Counted from the stretch's first letter, positions 6,834 through 14,169 are shown. The stretch is DNA of 15,175 nt from DATLYH01 sp035575035 (GCA_035575035.1 DATLYH010000312.1:1-15175), one strand, 5' to 3'. The notes: generated by a model not told the origin, from the sequence alone. Numbers and translations are program-made.

Positions 6834-8819
6834 TCAGAAATGCCCCTCCAGCTGCGGCTCCGGCGCCTGATTGGTGTAGAGGTACGCCCCCTTCTTGTTG
6901 CCGTACCAGATGACTTGCCGGCACCATTCTTCCCACGAGTCGAACGTTTGGCTGGTGCGGTCAATGTGATAAACGCGGGGCGACTCCTCCAGCGGAATCG
7001 GCCGGCCCTCCAGCGCTGCACGGTAAAACTCCCAAATGTTGGCGCCGACCTCCAGGTCCAGGTCCGCCGTCTGGAACGGCAGCTTGAGCAGCGCCTGGTT
7101 GAGCCGGACAGCATCCCGCAGCACCCGGGCCGGCAGCGGCATCTCGTTCCGCCGCAGGTAACCCCCTAGCAGTTCCTCAGCCTCCTGGTAGAAGGAGGTC
7201 AGCTGGCCCGCCGTGCACAGGTGGATCAACGCCAACTCGTCGGCCGGCCAATAGATGTTCAGCCACCGCTCCGAGCGGCAGTACTCCTCGCCCCCCTGTT
7301 GAATGTCGATCGCCTTGGCGCGGAAGAACTCCCGCAGCGAGCGCAGGACCGGATAGGCGGCAAGGTCGCCTTCGCTGAACAATTCCAGCAGCTCGCGGTA
7401 GCCGGCCTTGCAGGTTTCATGGATGACGACCAGCGGGATTTGCAAAACCTTGTCGAAGTGGAGCAGTGCCGTGATCCAGCAGAAGACGCGCGTGCGGACC
7501 CAGTCGGCGGCCGGCATGCTGGCCGTGGCGACTACCAACTCCTGGTATTCCTGGACCTCCTCCTCCGACTCCAGGAGCGAGCCGTGAATGTTGATGATCT
7601 TCGACCGCACCGTCACCAGGCCGTAGCGCTTCTGGTATTCGGGGTCGCCCATCTCGGCGTTGGGGAGGACCGAGAGGTTGTTGAACTGGATGCGATTGTG
7701 CTGGCCGTTTGCGATCACCTGGGCGACGCCGTCGGCAAACGAGTCGTAGGTCTCGCCTGGCAGCCCGAGGATCAGGTCGGTGTAAGTCTCCACGCCGTCC
7801 CGGGTGAAGCGCCTTTGCAATTCCTGGAACGACGCGGAGGAGATGTTCTGCCGGCGGATGGCTTGCAGTGTTGGGGCGTGGACCGATTGCAGCGAGATGG
7901 TCACCCCTTTGTTCAGCCCGGCGTCGGCGAGCCGTTTCTGGACCCGGTAAGCCTTCTCGGTCGCGTTCTTGGTGTTCTGCACCGACAGCGCCTGCGGGTA
8001 GCCGCGCTCCTTTTTCACCTGGGCGACATACTCCACCAGGTCGAGGTCACGGGCCAGCATTCCGAAGTTGGCATCGCAGCAGAAGACGAACTCGATTTGG
8101 TGCTCCGCGAACCACTCGACCTCGCGGAACAGCCGCGGCAGGTCGAACTGATAGACCTTGGCCGCCGTCGCCGAGCCCCAGTCGCAGAAAGTGCATGAGA
8201 ACGGACAGCCGCGGTTGGTCTCCCAGAGCACCAGCCAGCGCTCGGCGGGATTGGCCTTCATCAAAGGAGCGAACACCCCTTCCAGATAGGGGGAAGGGAT
8301 CTGCGCGAGGTTGCCGATCCGCGGCGCCCGCGGGTGGTTGACGAAGGTCCCGTCGCGCAGGTAGCTGATCGAACCGATGCCGTCCCAGTTGCGATCGGGA
8401 TAACGCTCCAGGATCTGGAGAAAGACAGCCTCCCCCTCGCCGTGGCAGGCCAGGTCGATGAAAGGATACCGGCGGAGGAACGCTTCGGCCCGGTCAGGGA
8501 CCTGAGGGCCGCCGAAGACGATCAGGGTTTCCGGTTTCTGCTCCTTGAGCCGTTGGGCAATCGCCAGCGACAGGCGGATGTTCCAAACATAGGTGCTGAA
8601 GCCGACCACGTCCGCCGTCCGCAGCTGCTCGACAGCCTCGCGAACCGGGACGCGCCGATAGATGGGCAAGAGGAACTCGTACCGCGTCGGCGACACGGCG
8701 TGCCCCTGGACATAAGCCTGGAGCATCCCCACCGAGTAGGGCAGGTAGTTCTGCCCGGAGAAACTGTTGTTGATCTGCACCAGCCCGACGCGGACCGGTT
8801 GACCTGGCGGTGGAAACAT
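6834..8819 (-). CDS. B12-binding domain radical SAM protein
   Basis: A 661-residue predicted cobalamin-dependent radical SAM enzyme. The N-terminal Rossmann-like B12-binding domain (about 8-165) shows VGLVQINNSFSG, DVVGFSTYVWN (70-80), LIVFGGPQVP (99-108) and ACHGEGEAVF (124-133). It lacks the DxHxxG motif, as many radical SAM members do. The radical SAM core starts with ETNRGCPFSCTFCDWG, where Cys205, Cys209 and Cys212 form CxxxCxxC for the 4Fe-4S cluster. The core continues through VTISLQS and TDLILGLPGETYDSF. The last ~220 residues are a mostly helical region I do not recognise. The start is ATG 8819 with AGAGG upstream; an alternative at 8924 would overlap the preceding gene and translate repeat sequence. 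Relatives methylate unactivated carbons or rearrange substrates. In a sugar cluster, C-methylation of a sugar or glycolipid is possible but unproven. Confidence 0.85.
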   Translation of the reverse strand: MFPPPGQPVRVGLVQINNSFSGQNYLPYSVGMLQAYVQGHAVSPTRYEFLLPIYRRVPVREAVEQLRTADVVGFSTYVWNIRLSLAIAQRLKEQKPETLIVFGGPQVPDRAEAFLRRYPFIDLACHGEGEAVFLQILERYPDRNWDGIGSISYLRDGTFVNHPRAPRIGNLAQIPSPYLEGVFAPLMKANPAERWLVLWETNRGCPFSCTFCDWGSATAAKVYQFDLPRLFREVEWFAEHQIEFVFCCDANFGMLARDLDLVEYVAQVKKERGYPQALSVQNTKNATEKAYRVQKRLADAGLNKGVTISLQSVHAPTLQAIRRQNISSASFQELQRRFTRDGVETYTDLILGLPGETYDSFADGVAQVIANGQHNRIQFNNLSVLPNAEMGDPEYQKRYGLVTVRSKIINIHGSLLESEEEVQEYQELVVATASMPAADWVRTRVFCWITALLHFDKVLQIPLVVIHETCKAGYRELLELFSEGDLAAYPVLRSLREFFRAKAIDIQQGGEEYCRSERWLNIYWPADELALIHLCTAGQLTSFYQEAEELLGGYLRRNEMPLPARVLRDAVRLNQALLKLPFQTADLDLEVGANIWEFYRAALEGRPIPLEESPRVYHIDRTSQTFDSWEEWCRQVIWYGNKKGAYLYTNQAPEPQLEGHF

Positions 8820-8850
8820 GGCATGGCCTCTTGCCCGGAGATTGCTCGCC

Positions 8851-9873
8851 TCACGCCCGGTCTGCCGCGCCGGGGCTTCGCTGCGCTCCGCCCCGGCCGC
8901 CCACCCCACACCCCACCCTGTCACGGGCCCGATACCAGTCGATGGTCTGGCGCAGACCCTCGCTCAGATCGGTCCGCGCCCGGAAACCGAGCAGCCGTTC
9001 CGCCTTGCTTGTGTCCACCAGGCGGACGGGAATCATGGTCGGCCGAGACGGGTTGAAGACGATCCGGGCGTCGGCATAGCCATCCAGCTCGAGGATGGTT
9101 TGCAGCACCTGCTTGACCGTGTAGCCCTTGCCCAGGCCGATATTGAGGACCTCGAAGCCGCTTAGGCGCTCCAGCGCCCGCAGGGCCGCCTCCACGAAGT
9201 CATCGACGTAGATCAAGTCGCGGACATCGTCGCCGGTGCCCCAGACCTCGATCGGGTCGTGGCGCTCGACGACCTTGCGGATCAGCGCCGCCGTGACATG
9301 CGAGTGGGTGAAGTCGAACTTGTCGTGTGGGCCGTAGACATTGCTCGGCCGGAGCACGATGGTGGTCATCCGCGGGGTCAGCTTCTCCCCGTACATCCGG
9401 CAGAGGATTTCGGAGAAGCGTTTGCTCCAGCCGGTGAAAAAGTACTTCTCGAACGGCTCGCCCTGGAACATTTCCTCCTCGCGCACCGGGTGGTCGGCGG
9501 GAGGATAGCCGGTGGTGCTGCTTGGCCAGAGGAACTTCTCCACGCCCGCCTCATAGGCGGCTTCCAGCAGCAGGGCGTTCATCACCACGTTGGGGGTGAC
9601 GTGGACCATCGGTCGGCTGGCGGTCTGCAGGGCCCCCGAGGTGCTGGCGGCGCAGTGGAAGACGTAGCGCATGCCCTGGACAACGGCGCGGCAGTCCTTC
9701 TTCCGTGTCAGGTCGCAGGCGACATATTCCACCCCCGGCTCGCGGACCGGCGGCTCCTTGCGCCGCAGCGTGCCGCGGACGATGGCGCCCTCGCGCACCA
9801 GTCGGCGGACCAGGTTGCTGCCGATCAGTCCCGCCGCCCCCGTCACCAGAACTCGCTCATCCTTGAAGAACAT
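8851..9873 (-). CDS. NAD-dependent epimerase/dehydratase family protein (extended SDR)
   Basis: Nucleotide-sugar-modifying enzyme of the extended SDR fold, 340 residues. The NAD-binding loop is VLVTGAAGLIGSN (8-20), with the acidic strand end VEYVACDLT (48-56) and the FHCAAST stretch (72-78). WPSSTTGYPP (116-125) supplies the Ser/Thr of the active site. LRPSNVYGPHDKFDF (174-188) and VWGTGDDVRDLIYVDDFVEA are substrate-side family signatures. At the usual YxxxK site the Lys is Lys151 but the position four before it is Thr147; the nearest Tyr is 144. The end after DWYRARDR (about 318) is translated from a GC-rich repeat and is likely an acquired tail. AGGAGG five bases before ATG 9873 fixes the start. 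It could epimerise, reduce or dehydrate a GDP- or other NDP-sugar made by the upstream genes; the substrate cannot be told from sequence. Confidence 0.85.
   Translation of the reverse strand: MFFKDERVLVTGAAGLIGSNLVRRLVREGAIVRGTLRRKEPPVREPGVEYVACDLTRKKDCRAVVQGMRYVFHCAASTSGALQTASRPMVHVTPNVVMNALLLEAAYEAGVEKFLWPSSTTGYPPADHPVREEEMFQGEPFEKYFFTGWSKRFSEILCRMYGEKLTPRMTTIVLRPSNVYGPHDKFDFTHSHVTAALIRKVVERHDPIEVWGTGDDVRDLIYVDDFVEAALRALERLSGFEVLNIGLGKGYTVKQVLQTILELDGYADARIVFNPSRPTMIPVRLVDTSKAERLLGFRARTDLSEGLRQTIDWYRARDRVGCGVGGRGGAQRSPGAADRA
8869..8897. repeat. GC-rich hairpin at the end of the epimerase gene
   Basis: Perfect 8-bp arms at 8869-8876 and 8890-8897 with a 13-base loop. It lies inside the last codons of the epimerase gene, where the translation (GRGGAQRSPGAADRA) has no family character. 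It probably belongs to an intergenic palindrome family that reached into the gene end. Confidence 0.7.
8900..8918 (-). other. Potential G-quadruplex motif in the transcript
   Basis: On the minus strand there are four G-runs of 3, 4, 4 and 3 bases with loops of 1, 3 and 1 bases, a canonical quadruplex pattern. It lies near the end of the epimerase coding region and about 80 bases before the radical SAM start, directly next to the hairpin at 8869-8897. Whether it folds is unknown. Confidence 0.5.
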
Positions 9874-9888
9874 GATTACCTCCTGTCC

Positions 9889-9946
9889 GAGCCGCGAGCG
9901 TTAGCGAGCGGGCCGGCCTGGGTCCGCTCCCTGACGGTCGCGGCTC
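9889..9946. repeat. Imperfect 23-bp inverted repeat across the ColD-like stop codon
   Basis: Arms 9889-9911 and 9924-9946 match in 20 of 23 positions as reverse complements, with a 12-base loop. It fills most of the 71-base gap between the ColD-like stop and the epimerase start and overlaps two bases of that stop codon. No T-tract follows. It may be a REP-like element that tunes mRNA stability or expression inside the operon. Confidence 0.85.
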
Positions 9947-11159
9947 AGACGCTTGGCCGCTTCGCCAGACCGTTCAGGAGGTCACACAGGCGGAAGATTT
10001 TTTTCCCGATCCCCGGATAGTTGCCGATGTAGAAACCGTAGAAGTGGACATGCTCGGTCTGCGGATAGTTCTTCCAGGCATCACCGAACCGTCGGCGGAG
10101 GTAGGGTTGGCGCAGCTGGTTGCCGCCGCCGGACAGGCCGCGCCGGAACTCGATGCCGCCCGACCACAGGCATTCCATCACTCGCCGGCAGAGCGCCGGG
10201 TCCGGCTCCTGGAGGATCAACGGCAGCGCATAGCTGCTGCTCCCTTCCGTGGCAAAGTCGGTGCGGTAGACAGCGGGGTCCAGGTTGGCAAGGAACAGCC
10301 GAAGGTTCTCCGTCCGCGCCTCGATGGTGTCGTCCAGACGCCGCAGCTGCGAACGGCCAATCACTGCGTTGATCTCGGTGCTGCGCACGTTATAGGCCGG
10401 GTAGGCGAAGATGAACTCCGGGTTCAAATCCGGGTACGCTTCCCAGTACTCCTCCCGTCGCGCCAGCGATCGCAGCTCGCGTACCAGGCCGTGCCCGCGC
10501 AGCAGGCGCACTGTCTCGTAGAAGTCCTCGTCGTCGGTGCAGACCATTCCCCCTTCAATGGTGCTCAGATGGTGGGCATAGTAGAACGAAAAGTTCGACG
10601 CTAGGCCGATCGAGCCGAGCTTGCGCCCCTCGAAGGTGGCGCCGTGCGCCTCGCAGACATCTTCGATCAACGGGATGCCGCGCCGGGCCAACTCGTCGCG
10701 GAGCCGCCGGCCCAGCCCGTTGAAGCCGAGCACGTGCGTCAGGAAGACGGCCCGGGTCCGCGGCGTCAACCTGGCCAACACCTGGGCGTTGTCCATGCCG
10801 AGCGTGCGCGGGTCGATGTCCACGAAAACCGGCTCGAAGCCGCAGTGCAGCACCGCGGCGATGTCCGAAACCCAGGTCAACGTCGGCACGATGACTTCGC
10901 CGCCGCCGCGCAGCTCTTTCAGGGCGGCCAGCGTCACCAGGTTGGCCGACGAGCCGGAGTTGACCAGGACGCTGTAGCGGACGCCAAGCCAGCACGACCA
11001 CTCTTCCTCAAAGGCGCGCACGTTGCTTCCCTGGGTCAGCACCGGGTCATCCTGACGCAGCAGCTCGATGACCGCGTCCAAGTCTTCCCGCGTGAGGTTG
11101 TTTTTCATCAGCGGCCAGTCAAGCCCCGCCCGCTGCGTCGGATTCTGCACACGGATCAT
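9945..11159 (-). CDS. DegT-fold PLP enzyme with His in place of catalytic Lys; sugar 3-dehydratase (ColD-like)
   Basis: Probably a PLP-dependent 3-dehydratase acting on a 4-keto-6-deoxy nucleotide sugar, not an aminotransferase. The 404-residue protein has the DegT/DnrJ/EryC1 layout: LTQGSNVRAFEEEW (41-54), VNSGSSANLVTLAAL (66-80), VPTLTWVSDIAAVL (91-104), PVFVDID (110-116), and LIEDVCEAHGATFEGRKLG (164-182) with Asp167 for the pyridine nitrogen. At the PLP-lysine site it reads SFYYAHHLSTIEGG, so His196 stands where aminotransferases have Lys. The same change defines E. coli ColD (His188), which removes the 3-hydroxyl of GDP-4-keto-6-deoxymannose. RfbH-type dehydratases also have His but are longer and carry an Fe-S cysteine set that I do not see here. 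The start overlaps the E1 beta stop by one base (TGATG), indicating coupling. The family and His substitution are seen; the substrate is inferred. Confidence 0.82.
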   Translation of the reverse strand: MIRVQNPTQRAGLDWPLMKNNLTREDLDAVIELLRQDDPVLTQGSNVRAFEEEWSCWLGVRYSVLVNSGSSANLVTLAALKELRGGGEVIVPTLTWVSDIAAVLHCGFEPVFVDIDPRTLGMDNAQVLARLTPRTRAVFLTHVLGFNGLGRRLRDELARRGIPLIEDVCEAHGATFEGRKLGSIGLASNFSFYYAHHLSTIEGGMVCTDDEDFYETVRLLRGHGLVRELRSLARREEYWEAYPDLNPEFIFAYPAYNVRSTEINAVIGRSQLRRLDDTIEARTENLRLFLANLDPAVYRTDFATEGSSSYALPLILQEPDPALCRRVMECLWSGGIEFRRGLSGGGNQLRQPYLRRRFGDAWKNYPQTEHVHFYGFYIGNYPGIGKKIFRLCDLLNGLAKRPSV

Positions 11160-12256
11160 CAGAAGGGCCCTCGGAATTCGATGTCACGGAGATCGGGCCG
11201 TTCGTCCGGCAGCCAGCCGGTTGGCCGCCCCTCAACCAGGTCGCGGGCCGCTGCTGCGATGGTCCGACCGTCGGGATAGTAGAGCCGCTCCAGCGCCGGC
11301 GTGGTCGGACAAGTCACCGGGGCAAAGCCCATCCGTCGGACACGCACCTCCTGCTCTCCCTGCGTCCGCTCGATCACCCGAGCGATGATCTCGGCCCCGG
11401 CGCCGCAGCAGGTCCAGCCGTTGTCCACGACCAGCAGCCGCTTGGTCCGTGCCACCGACGCCAGGATTGTGTCCAGGTCCAGCGGACTGAGCCAGATGGG
11501 GTCGAGAACCTCGGCGCGAATACCGACATCGGCCAGGTAGTGCCGGGCCCTCAGACACTCCACCTGCATGAAGGAGATGCCGACCAGCGTGATGTCGTCT
11601 CCCGCCGCCGTGACGCGCGCCCGGCCCGGCGGCACCGCGTAGGGCGCCTCGGGGACCGGCCCCTTCTGGAAGTGAAGGAGGCGGTGCTCAACATAGATGA
11701 CGGGATTGTCGTCACGGACGGCGGCGATCAGGCAGCCCTTGGCATCGTAGGGGGTGCTCGGGGCGACCACCTTGAGGCCGGGCACATGCATGAAGAAGCT
11801 GTACAGCCCTTGCGAGTGCTGCGCCCCCTGGCCCCAGCTTTTGCCGATCATCGCCCGCACCACCAGCGGCAGCGCCACCCGGCCGCCGTACATGTAGCGG
11901 CTCTTGGCCGCCACGTTGACCAGCTGGTTCATCGCCAGCATGAGGAAATCCATGCGAATATGCACATGGATTGGCCGCAGTCCGGCCAGGGCCATGCCGA
12001 TGGCGGCCCCGGTCATCGCGTCCTCCGACAGCGGCGTGCCGAAGACCCGCTCGGGGCCGTACTTCGCCGCCAGGCCGCGCGTCGTCCCCTGGATGGCCTT
12101 GGGGTCGTCCACGTCCAGGCCGAAGACGATCACCGACGGATCGCGCGCCATCTCCTGATCAGCCGCCTCGCGGACGGCCTCAACGTAGGAGAGCACACGC
12201 TCGCCGACCGTGAAGCGCGGCCGGCGGGCGGTCAGTGGGGAAGCGGCACCGGACAT
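11159..12256 (-). CDS. Thiamine-diphosphate enzyme E1 beta subunit (transketolase-like)
   Basis: Beta subunit of a two-part 2-oxo acid dehydrogenase E1-type enzyme, 365 residues, working with the alpha subunit encoded just upstream. The pyrimidine-binding domain shows RVFGTPLSEDAMTGAAIGMA (70-89) with Glu78 in the place of the glutamate that activates thiamine, then GLRPIHVHIRMDFLMLAMNQ (92-111), KSWGQGAQHSQGLYSFFMHV (139-158), and APSTPYDAKGCLIAAVRDDN (165-184). The C-terminal transketolase-type domain includes LLVVDNGWTCCGAGAEIIARV. Typical E1 beta proteins are about 325 residues; this one has short additions at both ends. It overlaps the alpha gene by 25 bases, with a strong AGGAGGGG before its ATG. 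No E2 acyltransferase or E3 gene is in view and the neighbours are sugar genes, so a role in central pyruvate oxidation is doubtful. Confidence 0.88.
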   Translation of the reverse strand: MSGAASPLTARRPRFTVGERVLSYVEAVREAADQEMARDPSVIVFGLDVDDPKAIQGTTRGLAAKYGPERVFGTPLSEDAMTGAAIGMALAGLRPIHVHIRMDFLMLAMNQLVNVAAKSRYMYGGRVALPLVVRAMIGKSWGQGAQHSQGLYSFFMHVPGLKVVAPSTPYDAKGCLIAAVRDDNPVIYVEHRLLHFQKGPVPEAPYAVPPGRARVTAAGDDITLVGISFMQVECLRARHYLADVGIRAEVLDPIWLSPLDLDTILASVARTKRLLVVDNGWTCCGAGAEIIARVIERTQGEQEVRVRRMGFAPVTCPTTPALERLYYPDGRTIAAAARDLVEGRPTGWLPDERPDLRDIEFRGPF

Positions 12257-13197
12257 TCCGGCCCCTCCTGGAAGACATCGGTGTATAGCTCGGCCGGCTC
12301 CGGCCAGGGACTTTCCTCGGCGAAGGCGACCGCCGCGGCGATCTCGGCCTCCACGTCTTCCTCGATGCGGGCGCGGGTGTCGGCGTCGATCATTTCCGCC
12401 AGGCGCCGGACCTGATCGGCTTCGACCCAGGGCTGGACCTCGTCCTCATTGCGGAAACCGAGGTGAAAATCATGGCCGGGACCGACATGCTCGCGCCAGC
12501 GGTAGGTCATGACCTCGAAGAAATACGGTCCCGCGCCCGCACGGACCGCCGGGGCCACCGCCTGGACGCGCTCGTACAGCCGCAGCACGTCGTTGTCCTC
12601 GATGCATTCCGCAGGCAGGCCGAACGCCCGAGCCCGACCGCAGATGTCGGGCAGCCCCTGGCGGCGGTCTTGGCGGGTGTGGATGGCGTAGCGGTTGTTC
12701 TCGCAAATGAAGAGGACCGGCAGGCGCTTCAGGACGGCGAAGTTCAGGCTCTCGGCGAAGACGCCCTCCTCGGTCGCCCCGTCGCCGAAGAAGTTGGCGA
12801 CCAGGGCGCTGCTTTTGCGGTAACGGAGGGCATAGGCATAGCCGACCGCGTTGGCAATGGTGGTGCCGACGACGGCCGACGTGCCCAGAACGCCGGCCGC
12901 CGGATCGATCAGATGCATCGAGCCGCCCTTGCCGCGGGCGCAGCCGGTCGCCTTGCCGTACAGTTCGGCCAGCATTTGTTTCAGGTCGCCGCCCTTGGCC
13001 AGGTACATCGCATGGCCGCGGTAGGTGCCGAAGACCACGTCCTCCGGCGCGAGCGCCGCGCAGACGCCGACCGACACCGCCTCCTGACCGATCGACAAAT
13101 GGACGGGGCTCTTGATCCGGTCGGTCGGGTAGATGCGGGCGATCTCCTCCTCCACTCGACGGATACGGTAGAGCGATCTATACAGCTGCGGGTGCAT
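12232..13197 (-). CDS. Thiamine-diphosphate enzyme E1 alpha subunit
   Basis: Alpha subunit of the same E1-type enzyme, 321 residues. It has VHLSIGQEAVSVGVCAAL (32-49), FGTYRGHAMYLAKGGDLKQM (56-75), GCARGKGGSMHL (85-96), and the thiamine-diphosphate/Mg motif FGDGATEEGVFAESLNFA running to CENN (137-168). The later loop, which in pyruvate dehydrogenases is a YRWRGHSxxD-type sequence, here reads TYRWREHVGPGHDFHLGFR (231-249). The length is a little short of typical E1 alpha proteins (about 330-360) and no targeting or extra domain is present. It overlaps the preceding epimerase gene by 20 bases and the beta gene by 25. Expected chemistry is decarboxylation of a 2-oxo acid to a thiamine-bound two-carbon carbanion or enamine. 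The acceptor here is proposed, not known, to be a keto sugar. Confidence 0.88.
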   Translation of the reverse strand: MHPQLYRSLYRIRRVEEEIARIYPTDRIKSPVHLSIGQEAVSVGVCAALAPEDVVFGTYRGHAMYLAKGGDLKQMLAELYGKATGCARGKGGSMHLIDPAAGVLGTSAVVGTTIANAVGYAYALRYRKSSALVANFFGDGATEEGVFAESLNFAVLKRLPVLFICENNRYAIHTRQDRRQGLPDICGRARAFGLPAECIEDNDVLRLYERVQAVAPAVRAGAGPYFFEVMTYRWREHVGPGHDFHLGFRNEDEVQPWVEADQVRRLAEMIDADTRARIEEDVEAEIAAAVAFAEESPWPEPAELYTDVFQEGPECPVPLPH

Positions 13198-14140
13198 CGC
13201 AGAAGTCCTTTGTTGCGCGGTGGTGCAGGAACCACTTGTAGGTTTCGATCAATCCGGCCCGGAAATCGGACACCCGATTCCATCCGAGCGCCCGCAGCCG
13301 GCTCGAGTCGAGCACCTTCCGGGGCGTGCCGTCCGGTTTGCTGGGGTCGAACCGGAGCCGGCCGCGGTAGCCGACGACCTCGGCCACGATCCGGGCGGCC
13401 TCGGCGATGGACATTTCCATGCCGCCGCCGAGGTTGATCGGCTCGGCGCCGTCGTAACGGTTCATGACAAAGAGGCAGGCGTCGGCCAGATCGTGCGAGA
13501 AGACGAACTCGCGCCGCGGCGTCCCGGTGCCCCAGACAGTGAACTCGGGGTCACCGCGCTGCTTGGCTTCGTGCAGCCGGCGGATCAGGGCGGGAATTAC
13601 ATGGGCGTGCTCCGGGTGGAAGTCGTCATGCGGGCCGAAGACATCGGCCGGGACCGCGCTGAGGAAACGGGCGCCGTACTGCCGGCGGTAGGCCTGGGCG
13701 AGTTTGATTCCGGCCAACTTGGCCAGGGCGTAGGCCTCGCTGCTCGGCTCCAGCGGCCCGCTCAGGAGCGACTCTTCCCGCAACGGCTGCGGCGCCGACC
13801 GCGGATAAGCACAGGAGCTGGCCAGGTAGAGGAGCTTCGACACGCCGTGCCGCTCGGCGCTATGCAGGACATGGGCAGCGATCAGGAGGTTATCGCGCAT
13901 TAGCTCGGCGGGGCGCGCCTGGTTGGCGCGAATGCCGCCCGATGCGCCCGCGGCCACGAAGACGTACTCGGGCCGAACGGTGGCAAAGAAATCATCCACC
14001 TGAGCGGCGTCGGTCAGGTCAGGCTCGTCGGGCGGCAGGCCGACCAGGCGGTCATGCCCGGCCGCGCGCAGCCGGTTGATCAGCGCCGCTCCGAGGAGCG
14101 TCCGGCCTCCTGCCACGTAGATGCGCGCCGTCCGGAGCAA
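13178..14140 (-). CDS. GDP-L-fucose synthase/ColC-type epimerase-reductase
   Basis: Extended SDR of the WcaG/Fcl group, 320 residues, which epimerises and reduces a GDP-4-keto-deoxysugar with NADPH. Residues known to matter in E. coli GDP-fucose synthase are all visible: the Ser and Cys of SSCAYP (Ser108/109, Cys110), Tyr137 and Lys141 in EAYALAKLAGIKLAQAYRRQ, and His180 in HPEHAHVIPALIRR. The nucleotide loop is YVAGGRTLLG (8-17), with Thr where the middle Gly usually is. VWGTGTPRREFVFSHDLADA follows. The same fold includes ColC, which finishes GDP-colitose after ColD, and a ColD-like gene lies three genes downstream. I place the start at TTG 14140, preceded by AGGGAAGG; the first family residues follow directly. 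A TTG at 14191 would add 17 residues translated from repeat sequence. The last codons overlap the E1 alpha start by 20 bases. Confidence 0.85.
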   Translation of the reverse strand: MLRTARIYVAGGRTLLGAALINRLRAAGHDRLVGLPPDEPDLTDAAQVDDFFATVRPEYVFVAAGASGGIRANQARPAELMRDNLLIAAHVLHSAERHGVSKLLYLASSCAYPRSAPQPLREESLLSGPLEPSSEAYALAKLAGIKLAQAYRRQYGARFLSAVPADVFGPHDDFHPEHAHVIPALIRRLHEAKQRGDPEFTVWGTGTPRREFVFSHDLADACLFVMNRYDGAEPINLGGGMEMSIAEAARIVAEVVGYRGRLRFDPSKPDGTPRKVLDSSRLRALGWNRVSDFRAGLIETYKWFLHHRATKDFCDAPAAV

Positions 14141-14169
14141 GGGGAATCCTTCCCTCTGGTTGGCCGCCC

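Noticed and set aside
6833..7114. Upstream start for the AKR gene at 7114
   Set aside because: It would lie within the radical SAM gene, and the extra residues are Arg/Ser-rich with no homology signal; ATG 6832 begins the AKR fold exactly.
7221..8198. Plus-strand open frame of 325 codons opposite the radical SAM gene
   Set aside because: It is antisense to a gene with clear family motifs, and its translation is compositionally biased with no recognisable domain. Long antisense frames are expected at this GC.
8820..8924. Upstream start for the radical SAM gene at 8924
   Set aside because: The extra 35 residues (GAERSEAPARQ-type) are translated from the repeat and overlap the epimerase gene; ATG 8819 directly precedes the domain and has AGAGG upstream.
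11159..13197. Ordinary pyruvate or acetoin dehydrogenase operon
   Set aside because: No E2, E3 or lipoyl-domain gene in view, flanking genes are all nucleotide-sugar enzymes, and the alpha loop is not the usual one. It cannot be fully excluded.
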